From assembly GCA_018668475.1 (NCBI GenBank), contig JABJCZ010000032.1, forward strand, positions 1 through 10,126: a stretch of 10,126 nucleotides of DNA, written 5' to 3'. Positions 1 to 6,276 of this stretch are shown in pieces. The notes under the pieces were generated by a model, which was given only the letters and a program-made list of their open reading frames with translations, was not told the DNA's origin and made no database searches. The number at the start of each line of letters is the position of its first letter. The stretch's first letter is position 1. A program made the position numbers and the translations under genes. The DNA comes from Alphaproteobacteria bacterium. Its GTDB lineage: Bacteria > Pseudomonadota > Alphaproteobacteria > UBA828.

Positions 1-1327
1 CAGGGCCGCGCTTGGGGAGGCCCGAAGTGCGCTGGATTCCCGTGAGGGTGAGCGCCGGGATATTGAGGGCCAGCTAACGACATTGCGCAGTGAAGTCGTG
101 TCCTTGAAAAGTGAGCTGGTCGCGGCAGCAGCTGATGCGCAGGCCCTTGAGGATCAGCTCGGCAATACTGAGACGGAGCTTGAGGGGCTGGAGCAATCGC
201 GCGAAGCGCGGCGGGCCGCCCTGGCTGAGCGTCGCTTTGCACTGGGCCGTTCGATTGCGGCACTGCAACGCCTGGCACGAACACCACCTGAAGCGTTGTT
301 CGCGATGCCGACATCACTGCGTGAGGCCCATAACACGACCATCCTGATCGGCGCCGTTGTGCGAGAACTGGACCTTGAGGCCCAGTTCCTGCGAGCTGAA
401 CTGGCTGACCTCGATCGGCTTGAAAAAGCGATTGAATCGCAGCGGGCAGAAACGCAGGTTGCTTCGCGTGCGCTGCAGGCCCAGCAAGTCCGACTGGTCC
501 GGCTTGTCGAGCGCAAGGCGTTGCTTCAGGCGGAGACGGCGGCGGAGTATTCCGAAGCTGGCGACGAGATAAACGAACTGGTCGCGCGTGCCGGGAGCCT
601 GCAAGAGTTGGTTGAGGTGCTGGGCAATGTGCAGGCGAAAGAACGTGCCGCCTTAGCGCAGCAAAACCAAATGGATAATGTGCGCGAGACCACGGCGGCG
701 TTGGGTAATTCTGATGACCGAGCTGCGGAAGTAACTGAAGTTCCTTCATCTACCGAAACGGCACCAGAAGCGCTAGCGCCCGTTGCGGCGGTAGAGATGC
801 CGGCTGAAAACGCCGCCAAAAATACTGGTGCTGCAGAGCAATCCATTGCGAAACCCGATGAGGCGGCGAGAGGTGAAGTTGTACTAGTCGCCATCCCGCA
901 ACGGCCCGAAATCAAGGATATTCGCTCAGCACGCGGCTATTTTATCATTCCGGCACGCGGAAATCTGGTTCAGCGTTTTGCCGAAAATACATCCAGCGGG
1001 CTTGCAGCGAAGGGGATCTCCATTGAAACTCGACTTGGCGCACAGGTTGTTGCGCCATTTGGTGGAAAAATCGCCTTTGCCGGGCCGTTTCGAAACTACG
1101 GGCAGATATTGATCATCGCTCACGGCGAGGGATATCATACTTTATTAGCCGGATTAGGGCATATTCATGCCCGGCTCGGTCAGAAAGTGTTGGCGGGCGA
1201 GCCGCTGGGGATTATGGCTGCCGATGGTGGCGCGCGCCCGCGTCTATATGTGGAGTTACGGAAAAAGGGTCATCCGATCAATCCGTTACCCTGGTTGGCT
1301 GCTGAAGGCGGCGCGACACGGGGCTGA
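1..1327 (+). CDS. envC: EnvC-like murein hydrolase activator, 5'-truncated by window edge
   Basis: The reading frame is open from base 2 with no start codon, so the N terminus (signal peptide and first coiled coil) lies outside the window. Bases 2 to about 690 encode a Glu/Arg/Ala/Leu-rich coiled coil, about 690-900 an Ala/Glu/Pro-rich low-complexity linker, and about 930-1310 a LytM/M23 domain (GYFIIPARG, VVAPFGGKIAFAG, HGEGYHTLLAGL, INPLPWL). The zinc ligands of active M23 peptidases are missing: the HxxxD site reads AKGIS (1007-1021) and the HxH site reads RLY (1241-1249). Coiled coil plus degenerate LytM is the EnvC architecture. In E. coli EnvC does not cut peptidoglycan itself but activates periplasmic amidases at the division septum; that role is inferred here. 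In E. coli envC is followed by yibQ; here an S41 protease gene sits between them. A DipM-like LytM factor is a less likely alternative. Confidence 0.88.
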   Translation, partial: RAALGEARSALDSREGERRDIEGQLTTLRSEVVSLKSELVAAAADAQALEDQLGNTETELEGLEQSREARRAALAERRFALGRSIAALQRLARTPPEALFAMPTSLREAHNTTILIGAVVRELDLEAQFLRAELADLDRLEKAIESQRAETQVASRALQAQQVRLVRLVERKALLQAETAAEYSEAGDEINELVARAGSLQELVEVLGNVQAKERAALAQQNQMDNVRETTAALGNSDDRAAEVTEVPSSTETAPEALAPVAAVEMPAENAAKNTGAAEQSIAKPDEAARGEVVLVAIPQRPEIKDIRSARGYFIIPARGNLVQRFAENTSSGLAAKGISIETRLGAQVVAPFGGKIAFAGPFRNYGQILIIAHGEGYHTLLAGLGHIHARLGQKVLAGEPLGIMAADGGARPRLYVELRKKGHPINPLPWLAAEGGATRG

Positions 1328-1380
1328 CGTCAAGGTGCATCGCGCCGCTTCGGCGACAATCAGGTTCTTAGAGCAAAAAC

Positions 1381-2673
1381 ATGCAGGTATTTATGAGACA
1401 TTCATTTTTCGGTGGCGTTGTCGGCCTGGTTCTTCTGGCACTTCCGGTCACAGGGTTTGCCGCGAGCGCTGACACGTACCGGCAGTTGGACTTGTTCGGC
1501 GACGTGTTCGAAAAGGTTCGCAGTGATTATGTTGAGGAAATTGACGATGCCGAGCTGATCGAGGCTGCCATCAGTGGCATGTTGAATTCGCTCGATCCGC
1601 ATTCGAAATATTTGAACCCCAAGAGTTATGACGATATCCGGATTCAAACCCGAGGCGAATTTGGTGGCCTTGGGATCGAAGTCACGATGGAAAGCGGCTT
1701 CGTCAAGGTGATCTCGCCGATCGACGATACGCCGGCTGAGCGTGCCGGGTTGATGCCGGGTGATTTTGTCACTCACATCGATGAGGAGCCCGTGTTCGGA
1801 CTCTCGCTGGAAGAGGCCGTTGATCGCATGCGTGGCCCGGTTGATTCGGGGATCAAGCTGACCATCCAGCGGCCAGGCGAAGAAACGCCGTTTGATGTTG
1901 ATATTGTGCGTGCCGTGATCAAGATCCGGTCTGTGCGGACCCGCATGGAAGGCGACGATGTCGTCTATGCCCGGATTACATCGTTTTCTGAAAAGACAAC
2001 CGTCGACCTGGGGCGCGGAATGAAAAAATTGCGCGAGGCCCACGGCGACAACCTTGTTGGTGTGGTGCTGGATCTACGGAATAACCCGGGTGGCTTGCTC
2101 GACCAGGCTATTGCCGTTTCCGATGCTTTTTTACCCAAGGGAGAAATCGTCTCAACGCGCGGACGCCGGAGCGACAGCATTCAGCGGTTCAATGCCCGTG
2201 GTGGCGATATCACGGACGGCTTGCCGGTTGTCATCCTGATCAACGGTGGTTCCGCGTCGGCATCTGAAATTGTGGCGGGCGCCCTGCAAGATCACCGCCG
2301 GGCCGTCGTGCTGGGTACACGGTCCTTTGGCAAGGGATCTGTCCAGACAGTCATTCCATTGGGCAGTAATGGCGCGATTCGCCTGACGACGGCGCGGTAC
2401 TACACGCCTTCAGGCCGCTCTATTCAGGCCAAGGGGATTGATCCGGATATTGTGGTTGAGCCGGCGCGACTGGAGAAGCTGGAACAGGGCCGCCGCCGTC
2501 GGGAGTCAGACTTGCGGGGCAGCCTTGACGCCGAAGGAGCAGCGGACAAAAAGGCGTCGGATGCGTCAGCGGAGGCCGAAAATGACAAGGCGGATGAGGA
2601 CTATCAGCTTGCCCGGGCCCTCGATTTATTGCGCGGATTCCGTCTTCTTTCCAGCACCACGACGACCGATTAA
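1381..2673 (+). CDS. ctpA: CtpA-type carboxy-terminal processing protease (S41 family), periplasmic
   Basis: A 430-residue protein of normal length for bacterial C-terminal processing proteases, which cleave exported proteins near their C terminus in the periplasm. A signal peptide (hydrophobic core GGVVGLVLLALPV) ends near TGFAAS. A PDZ domain covers about residues 95-165 (GGLGIEV, DDTPAERAGLMPGDFVTHID). The S41 catalytic core follows: LDLRNNPGG near 220-235, then GGSASASEI with predicted nucleophile Ser293, and SFGKGSVQ with general base Lys318 and Gln322. The 25-residue Ser-Lys spacing matches that of Prc. The C-terminal tail (about 370-415) is Lys/Glu/Ala-rich and charged. The start is uncertain: ATG 1381 has a weak GAG upstream, while ATG 1393 has an AGG at 1385-1387 and gives a more typical signal peptide (MRHSFFGG). 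Lying 53 nt after the envC homologue, it may act on envelope or cell-wall enzymes, which is inference. Confidence 0.95.
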   Translation: MQVFMRHSFFGGVVGLVLLALPVTGFAASADTYRQLDLFGDVFEKVRSDYVEEIDDAELIEAAISGMLNSLDPHSKYLNPKSYDDIRIQTRGEFGGLGIEVTMESGFVKVISPIDDTPAERAGLMPGDFVTHIDEEPVFGLSLEEAVDRMRGPVDSGIKLTIQRPGEETPFDVDIVRAVIKIRSVRTRMEGDDVVYARITSFSEKTTVDLGRGMKKLREAHGDNLVGVVLDLRNNPGGLLDQAIAVSDAFLPKGEIVSTRGRRSDSIQRFNARGGDITDGLPVVILINGGSASASEIVAGALQDHRRAVVLGTRSFGKGSVQTVIPLGSNGAIRLTTARYYTPSGRSIQAKGIDPDIVVEPARLEKLEQGRRRRESDLRGSLDAEGAADKKASDASAEAENDKADEDYQLARALDLLRGFRLLSSTTTTD

Positions 2674-2707
2674 CGGTAGGAAACCGGCCGATTTGGCCTG
2701 AGCACTC

Positions 2708-4234
2708 GTGATAGACGACGAAAATATTCCGGCCGATGAACCGCCCACGGAGCCCGAAGAGTCCGAGTTTCGTGAGGGTGAATCAGATGGCGCAGCGATA
2801 GGCCCCGACGATGACGGGCGGCGGCGGCGGTCATTGCGGCCTCGCCTTGGATTACCGGCACTTCTGGGTTCGCTCCGCCCCGTTTTTTCTGTCGCGATAA
2901 AGGTATCTCGACTGGCGCTCGTTGTGCCGCTAAAGCTAATTCGGTTCATCCCTGTTCCATCTATTTTGCGTGGCCGGTCGGCACCGTCGCTTCTGGCGGG
3001 CCGGTCTGTCAGTCCACCTGCAATGGCGGGCGTCGTTCTGGCGTTGGTGGTGATCGGCGTGCTCGGCTGGTTGGCGTTGAGCGGTGGCTCAGAGCCGGCG
3101 GATCACCAGGATGAGGTCGAGCTTGCCCTTGTGGACGCTGCAGATGGCCCTGACGCGGAAGTGCACCATGACGCTGCGCCGGCGGACGAGGTTACGCCGG
3201 ATGGGGTTGATCTCGAGGAAGCAGGCGAGTTCGGCCCAGTCGGTACAGGCGGCTCGAAGCCAGTGGCTGACCTCGAAGAGGAAGTCGTGGCCTCCAGCGT
3301 GCCCGAGCATGACGCAGCAGCGACTGGTCGTTCCAGCGTTGAGTCCGAGGTTAGTGGCGGGGCGGGGTATCAGTCGTCGGGTCTGCAACAAAGCCAAGGG
3401 CTGAGAAGCGAGGTCGCGCCAGACCCGGTCCGTGAAACCGTGCGACTTGCCCGAATTGACCCCGCTCTTCAGCAACAAACCTCGCGCGGGCCACTGCCCA
3501 TTATTGGCGCCGACGGCCGTGAGTCGTGGCGGGTCTATGCGCGGCCGTCGCAAGCAGGGGCCGGAGCGCCGCGTCTGGCATTAGTGATTGTTGGCCTCGG
3601 CCTGTCCTCGGCCGCAATTGAAACCGCGATGGCGCTGTCGGGCGCTGTGACCCTGTCGTTTACGCCTTATGCGCCGATGCTCGAGGAGACTGTCAAAAAG
3701 GCTCGCGACGCCGGCCATGAGGTTTTGATGGATCTGCCAATGGAGCCGGTCTCCTACCCGGCGGATGACCCTGGTCCGCACACGTTGCTGACATCCCTCA
3801 ATCCCACCGACAATATAGCGCGGCTTGAATGGCTGCTTGGCAGGTTTTCCGGATATGTCGGTGTTGTCAGTCATATGGGATCGCGCTTCACGACCTCGCC
3901 CGAGGCGCTGCGCCCGGTGATGACGGCGCTGCGGGATCGGGGCCTGATGTTCGTTGACAGTCAGGCGAGCAGCAAAAGTGTGGCGACGAATGTCGCGGCG
4001 CAACTGGCGTTGCCGTTTGCGGTCAACTCTATTTTTGTTGATCACGAGCCGACGCGCGCTGCCATTGATCGAACCTTTGCCGACCTGGAAGCCAGTGTCT
4101 TGCGGTCCGGGACCGGCATTGCCATTGCGCGGGCGTTCCCAGTGACGCTTGAGCGATTGGCTGCCTGGTTGCCGGCTCTTGAGGAGCGCGGCATTGTGCT
4201 GGTGCCGATATCGGCCCTGGCCGAACACCAGTAG
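2708..4234 (+). CDS. Divergent polysaccharide deacetylase family protein (YibQ-like), membrane-anchored
   Basis: A 508-residue protein. An in-frame TGA at 2699-2701 forces the start to be downstream; the first candidate is GTG 2708, with only a short GAG 5 nt upstream. The N terminus is acidic, then an Arg-rich and weakly hydrophobic stretch (about 38-100), one clear membrane span at about 106-126 (AGVVLALVVIGVLGWLAL), a long acidic, probably disordered linker (about 128-260), and the C-terminal domain at about 288-505. That domain carries family landmarks: RLALVIVGLGLS, TLSFTPYAP, DLPMEPVSYP, DPGPHTLLTSL, SHMGSRFTT and GLMFVDSQ. The predicted topology puts the domain in the periplasm. The family is related to carbohydrate esterase NodB folds; its substrate is not settled, and in E. 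coli its member yibQ follows envC. The Asp pair found at the first strand of typical deacetylases (VIDDLG) reads VIVGLG here (295-296), so hydrolytic activity is unproven. Confidence 0.9.
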   Translation: MIDDENIPADEPPTEPEESEFREGESDGAAIGPDDDGRRRRSLRPRLGLPALLGSLRPVFSVAIKVSRLALVVPLKLIRFIPVPSILRGRSAPSLLAGRSVSPPAMAGVVLALVVIGVLGWLALSGGSEPADHQDEVELALVDAADGPDAEVHHDAAPADEVTPDGVDLEEAGEFGPVGTGGSKPVADLEEEVVASSVPEHDAAATGRSSVESEVSGGAGYQSSGLQQSQGLRSEVAPDPVRETVRLARIDPALQQQTSRGPLPIIGADGRESWRVYARPSQAGAGAPRLALVIVGLGLSSAAIETAMALSGAVTLSFTPYAPMLEETVKKARDAGHEVLMDLPMEPVSYPADDPGPHTLLTSLNPTDNIARLEWLLGRFSGYVGVVSHMGSRFTTSPEALRPVMTALRDRGLMFVDSQASSKSVATNVAAQLALPFAVNSIFVDHEPTRAAIDRTFADLEASVLRSGTGIAIARAFPVTLERLAAWLPALEERGIVLVPISALAEHQ

Positions 4235-4236
4235 GG
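4233..4236 (+). promoter_or_regulatory. Ribosome binding site of rppH overlapping the upstream stop codon
   Basis: AGGG sits 7 nt before GTG 4244 and shares its first two bases with the TAG stop of the deacetylase gene (4232-4234). This supports the GTG start and suggests ribosomes finishing the upstream gene help initiate rppH (translational coupling, inferred). Confidence 0.6.
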
Positions 4237-4243
4237 CCCGGCC

Positions 4244-4750
4244 GTGGTTCAACCAAACCAAGATAGCCGGCCGTATCGTCGCGGCGTCGGGCTGGTTGTT
4301 ATCAATACCACCGGCGAGGTTTTCGCTGGCCAGCGCGGCGATAGTGCGCGGTCGGCCTGGCAGATGCCGCAGGGCGGAATTGACCCAGGCGAAACCCCTC
4401 TTCAGGCCGCTTATCGGGAGCTGGAGGAAGAAACCGGAATTGTTCCCGCGCTCGTCGACGTGGTCGCCGAGACCGGGGAGTGGTTGCGATATGACCTGCC
4501 GCTGGATTTATCACGCCGGGCCTGGGGTGGAAAATATCGTGGTCAGGAGCAACTCTGGTTCGCTGCGCAGTATCTGGGCGGTGATGAAGACATAACGATC
4601 GCTACGGCGGTGCCCGAGTTCGTATCGTGGAGGTGGGCGCCGGCTGATGATCTCGCGCGGGGGATTATCCCGTTTAAACGAGCGTTGTATCGCGCTGTAT
4701 TCAGCGAATTTGCAGCGTATCTGAAAGGCGACCCGCGCGGTACTAAATGA
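4244..4750 (+). CDS. rppH: RNA pyrophosphohydrolase RppH (Nudix hydrolase)
   Basis: A 168-residue cytoplasmic Nudix enzyme. RppH removes pyrophosphate from the 5' end of triphosphorylated transcripts, which exposes them to RNase E-type decay. A complete Nudix box spans residues 44-66, matching Gx5Ex7REUxEExGU: Gly44, Glu50, Arg58-Glu59, the metal-binding Glu62-Glu63, and Gly65-Ile66. RppH-specific features flank it: YRRGVGLVVIN at the N terminus, AWQMPQGGID leading into the box, and KYRGQEQLWF (98-107) and FVSWRWAP (126-133) after it. Length and pattern match the NudH/IalA group of alphaproteobacteria rather than a dinucleoside polyphosphatase of another Nudix class. It starts with GTG, 9 nt after the preceding stop and in the same reading frame, and is the last gene of the plus-strand operon, followed directly by a hairpin. 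Confidence 0.96.
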   Translation: MVQPNQDSRPYRRGVGLVVINTTGEVFAGQRGDSARSAWQMPQGGIDPGETPLQAAYRELEEETGIVPALVDVVAETGEWLRYDLPLDLSRRAWGGKYRGQEQLWFAAQYLGGDEDITIATAVPEFVSWRWAPADDLARGIIPFKRALYRAVFSEFAAYLKGDPRGTK

Positions 4751-4751
4751 G

Positions 4752-4772
4752 ACCCGCCATCACTGAGCGGGT
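4752..4772. terminator. Hairpin between convergent operons, probable bidirectional terminator
   Basis: The inverted repeat ACCCGC (4752-4757) / GCGGGT (4767-4772) has a 9-nt loop, starting two bases after the rppH stop and ending three bases before the stop of the opposing gene. On the plus strand it is followed by TTCTTA, and on the minus strand by CTCATTTA, so the U-tract is weak on both sides. Position between convergent genes supports a terminator role; strength cannot be judged from sequence alone. Confidence 0.55.
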
Positions 4773-4774
4773 TC

Positions 4775-5293
4775 TTAATGTACGGCGCTGCCGCGCGGTT
4801 GGTTCGCTTGCCGTTCCCCCTCAGCTTCCTGCAAGCCCCATCCGGCCCGCCTCGAACCACTGGCCAGAAGACCAGAAAGGGTGTGTACGAGGTTTTGTTC
4901 GAGTCCGAGCGTAATGGCGGGTTTCTCCTTTAGCTTCAGGCTTAGGGTTGGCTGCGGTCCGCTTGCGTCTGTTCGAATATCGATGACGAGCACAGGTGCC
5001 TCTCCCAACGGGTGGGCGGCATCTGCATCATCATAGGGTTGGGTCCGGTCAACACCTGTTTCAGCGGTCTCGCGTTGAAAATCGCGGACGGCCTTGCGGG
5101 CGTCGTCAGTTGTACCGCCATGGCTAGCGGCGCCTTGGTCGGCGGCCCCGTCGAGGGCTTCGGCAAGTCGGCCTGTGACGCGGCGGGTCAGCCACAGCTT
5201 GTAGGCCGAGCGTCCGGCGGTGACGATCCGGAGCAACAAGCGGTCCTCTTCGGGAGCGAAGGTGAGGCTAATCTGGCGTAACGGGTCGGGCAT
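4775..5293 (-). CDS. Hypothetical protein of unknown function, 172 residues
   Basis: I cannot assign this to a named family. It starts at ATG 5293 with only a weak GGAA-like element upstream and ends at TAA 4775-4777. No signal peptide or membrane span is visible, so it is predicted to be cytoplasmic. Two ordered-looking parts flank a low-complexity middle. Residues 1-45 contain QISLTFAPEEDRLLLRI followed by YKLWLTRRVTGRL, which reads as beta strands and a helix. Residues 100-145 contain VLVIDIRTD, PTLSLKLKEKPAITLGLE and NLVHTLSGLL, again strands then a helix. The middle (about 48-98) is Ala/Asp/Gly-rich and probably disordered, and the tail after 146 is polar. The codon pattern is like its neighbours and the frame is intact, so I regard it as a real gene. 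It lies 35 nt after the ferritin-like gene on the same strand and probably shares its transcript. The phrase EEDRLLLRI...WLTRR resembles small uncharacterised alphaproteobacterial proteins, from memory only. Confidence 0.75.
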   Translation of the reverse strand: MPDPLRQISLTFAPEEDRLLLRIVTAGRSAYKLWLTRRVTGRLAEALDGAADQGAASHGGTTDDARKAVRDFQRETAETGVDRTQPYDDADAAHPLGEAPVLVIDIRTDASGPQPTLSLKLKEKPAITLGLEQNLVHTLSGLLASGSRRAGWGLQEAEGERQANQPRGSAVH

Positions 5294-5328
5294 CGACTAG
5301 CCGGTTCCAGGCGCGCTGGGCGCCCAGT

Positions 5329-6177
5329 TCATGCGGCGATCCGTTCCACCCGGCGCACGTAGCCACGGAACACCCGCCAACACAATGCAGTGACGATCTT
5401 CCCCACACGTCCTTGCGGTTTGATGCCGACAGCTTTCATCGACATGCCGAGGGCCCGTTGCACATGTTTGTAGCGATAGAGCGGAAAGACCCGTCCGGCA
5501 TAGGCGTTTGAAAACTTGGCGCGATCATACGGTTCGGCAGAATTGGACGCGCAATAATAGGCGTAGGAAAGTTCATCGTCTCCGGCTTCGGCGATGCGAC
5601 CAATAGCCGTCTTCAGTCGCGACCAGAGGTGGACGTGCTCTACTTGCTGATAGCGCTTCATATTGGTGTAGAAGAGTTTGTAATGGCGGAATTCATCGGC
5701 GGCGATGTGTTTGCAGATGGCGCGCAGCACAGGCTCATCGCTCGCGTCGCCAAGTGCACTGTAGTAGGCCGATGTGCCGACCTCGACGATGCATCGGGCA
5801 ATCAATTCGGAGCAGCGGGAGCCGCGTATGGACTGGTCGGCGCCCGTATCAATGATGTGGCCGGTCGTGAAGCGCGAAAAAGAGCTGTTAAAATCAAAGT
5901 CCGGGTCGGCAAGCTCGGCATAGCGCCGCAGCACCTTGCCATGTTGCACCTCTTCCCGCGCCCAGGTGCGGGCGTCCTGGCAGAACTGATCGTCTCCCTT
6001 GAACACGCCACACAGGTATTCAGCATATTCACTGCTGCGGTGTTCCACCATACACGCGGCCTTAACGACCTTGACCAGCTCCGGGTCAAGCCGGGAGCGG
6101 TCAAATGCATCCCAAGGAATATCGTCTAAAGTCCAGTGCTCCATCCGAGCGCCCGTTCGTTTGCCGTTTTTTGTCAT
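5329..6177 (-). CDS. Ferritin-like di-iron carboxylate protein, function unknown
   Basis: A 282-residue soluble helical protein with two copies of the class II di-iron pattern E-x(28-37)-[DE]ExxH. The predicted iron ligands are Glu45 (helix ACMVEHRSSEYAEYL), Glu76 and His79 (AREEVQHGKVL), Glu132 (RCIVEVGTSAYYSAL), and Glu162 and His165 (AADEFRHYKLF). The set is complete, so the metal site is probably functional. The EExxH/DExRH spacing resembles acyl-ACP desaturases and AurF-type N-oxygenases more than iron-storage ferritins; reaction and substrate cannot be deduced. The C-terminal 50 residues are basic and aromatic (YRYKHVQRAL, CWRVFRGYVRRVER) and could contact membrane or nucleic acid, which is speculative. 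Start choice is open: ATG 6177 gives 282 residues, while ATG 6144 (Met12, MEHWTLDDIPWDAF) fits the predicted promoter better because it leaves a normal-length leader. Downstream, 35 nt away, is the unknown 172-residue gene. Confidence 0.88.
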   Translation of the reverse strand: MTKNGKRTGARMEHWTLDDIPWDAFDRSRLDPELVKVVKAACMVEHRSSEYAEYLCGVFKGDDQFCQDARTWAREEVQHGKVLRRYAELADPDFDFNSSFSRFTTGHIIDTGADQSIRGSRCSELIARCIVEVGTSAYYSALGDASDEPVLRAICKHIAADEFRHYKLFYTNMKRYQQVEHVHLWSRLKTAIGRIAEAGDDELSYAYYCASNSAEPYDRAKFSNAYAGRVFPLYRYKHVQRALGMSMKAVGIKPQGRVGKIVTALCWRVFRGYVRRVERIAA

Positions 6178-6192
6178 TCCCGATCAATAGGA

Positions 6193-6220
6193 ATTATAGA
6201 AATTGTACCGCAAACGACAA
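6193..6220 (-). promoter_or_regulatory. Sigma70-type promoter for the ferritin-like gene pair
   Basis: Read on the minus strand, TTGTCG (6220-6215) and TATAAT (6198-6193) are separated by 16 nt. The -10 is a perfect consensus, and the -35 matches TTGACA at four of six bases (five of six against the TTGACG form common in alphaproteobacteria). The spacer is close to the 17-nt optimum. The expected transcription start is near 6186. It lies in a short AT-rich island directly after the atp terminator hairpin, and its -35 hexamer falls in the terminator's downstream tract. Confidence 0.6.
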
Positions 6221-6256
6221 GACCGCCCGTCTCTGGGCGGCCTCACGTTGTCTTGT
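6217..6256 (-). terminator. Terminator-like hairpin at the end of the atp operon
   Basis: The core stem is CCGCCC/GGGCGG (plus-strand 6223-6228 and 6235-6240) with a 6-nt loop, about 37 nt after the atpC stop. On the minus strand it is followed by TCTTGTCGTTTG, a broken U-rich tract. An outer pairing, ACAAGA with TCTTGT (plus-strand 6217-6222 and 6251-6256), could extend the stem with a one-sided bulge of about 10 nt. It is placed as an intrinsic terminator for atpAGDC; readthrough into the ferritin-like gene is possible because the U-tract is imperfect. Confidence 0.6.
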
Positions 6257-6276
6257 ATGCGTGGAAAAATAAAGCT

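Noticed and set aside
1343..1355. Small hairpin CGCCG/CGGCG between envC and the S41 protease gene
   Set aside because: The stem is only 5 bp with a 3-nt loop and no following T-run, inside a tightly spaced operon; too weak to call a terminator.
1402..2043. Minus-strand open frame of 213 codons opposite the S41 protease gene
   Set aside because: It is antisense to an intact gene with clear PDZ and catalytic motifs; its translation looks like a reading-frame shadow.
3581..4261. Minus-strand open frame of 226 codons opposite the deacetylase gene
   Set aside because: Its Arg/His/Gln-rich translation is typical of an antisense shadow; the plus-strand frame carries the family motifs.
5310..5324. 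GGCGC/GCGCC inverted repeat between the ferritin-like gene and the unknown gene
   Set aside because: It is a 5-bp GC-only stem with no U-tract and is common by chance at this GC content; it does not argue against co-transcription.
5629..6129. Plus-strand open frame of 166 codons opposite the ferritin-like gene
   Set aside because: The minus-strand frame has a complete di-iron ligand pattern and a promoter; the plus-strand frame has no supporting signal.
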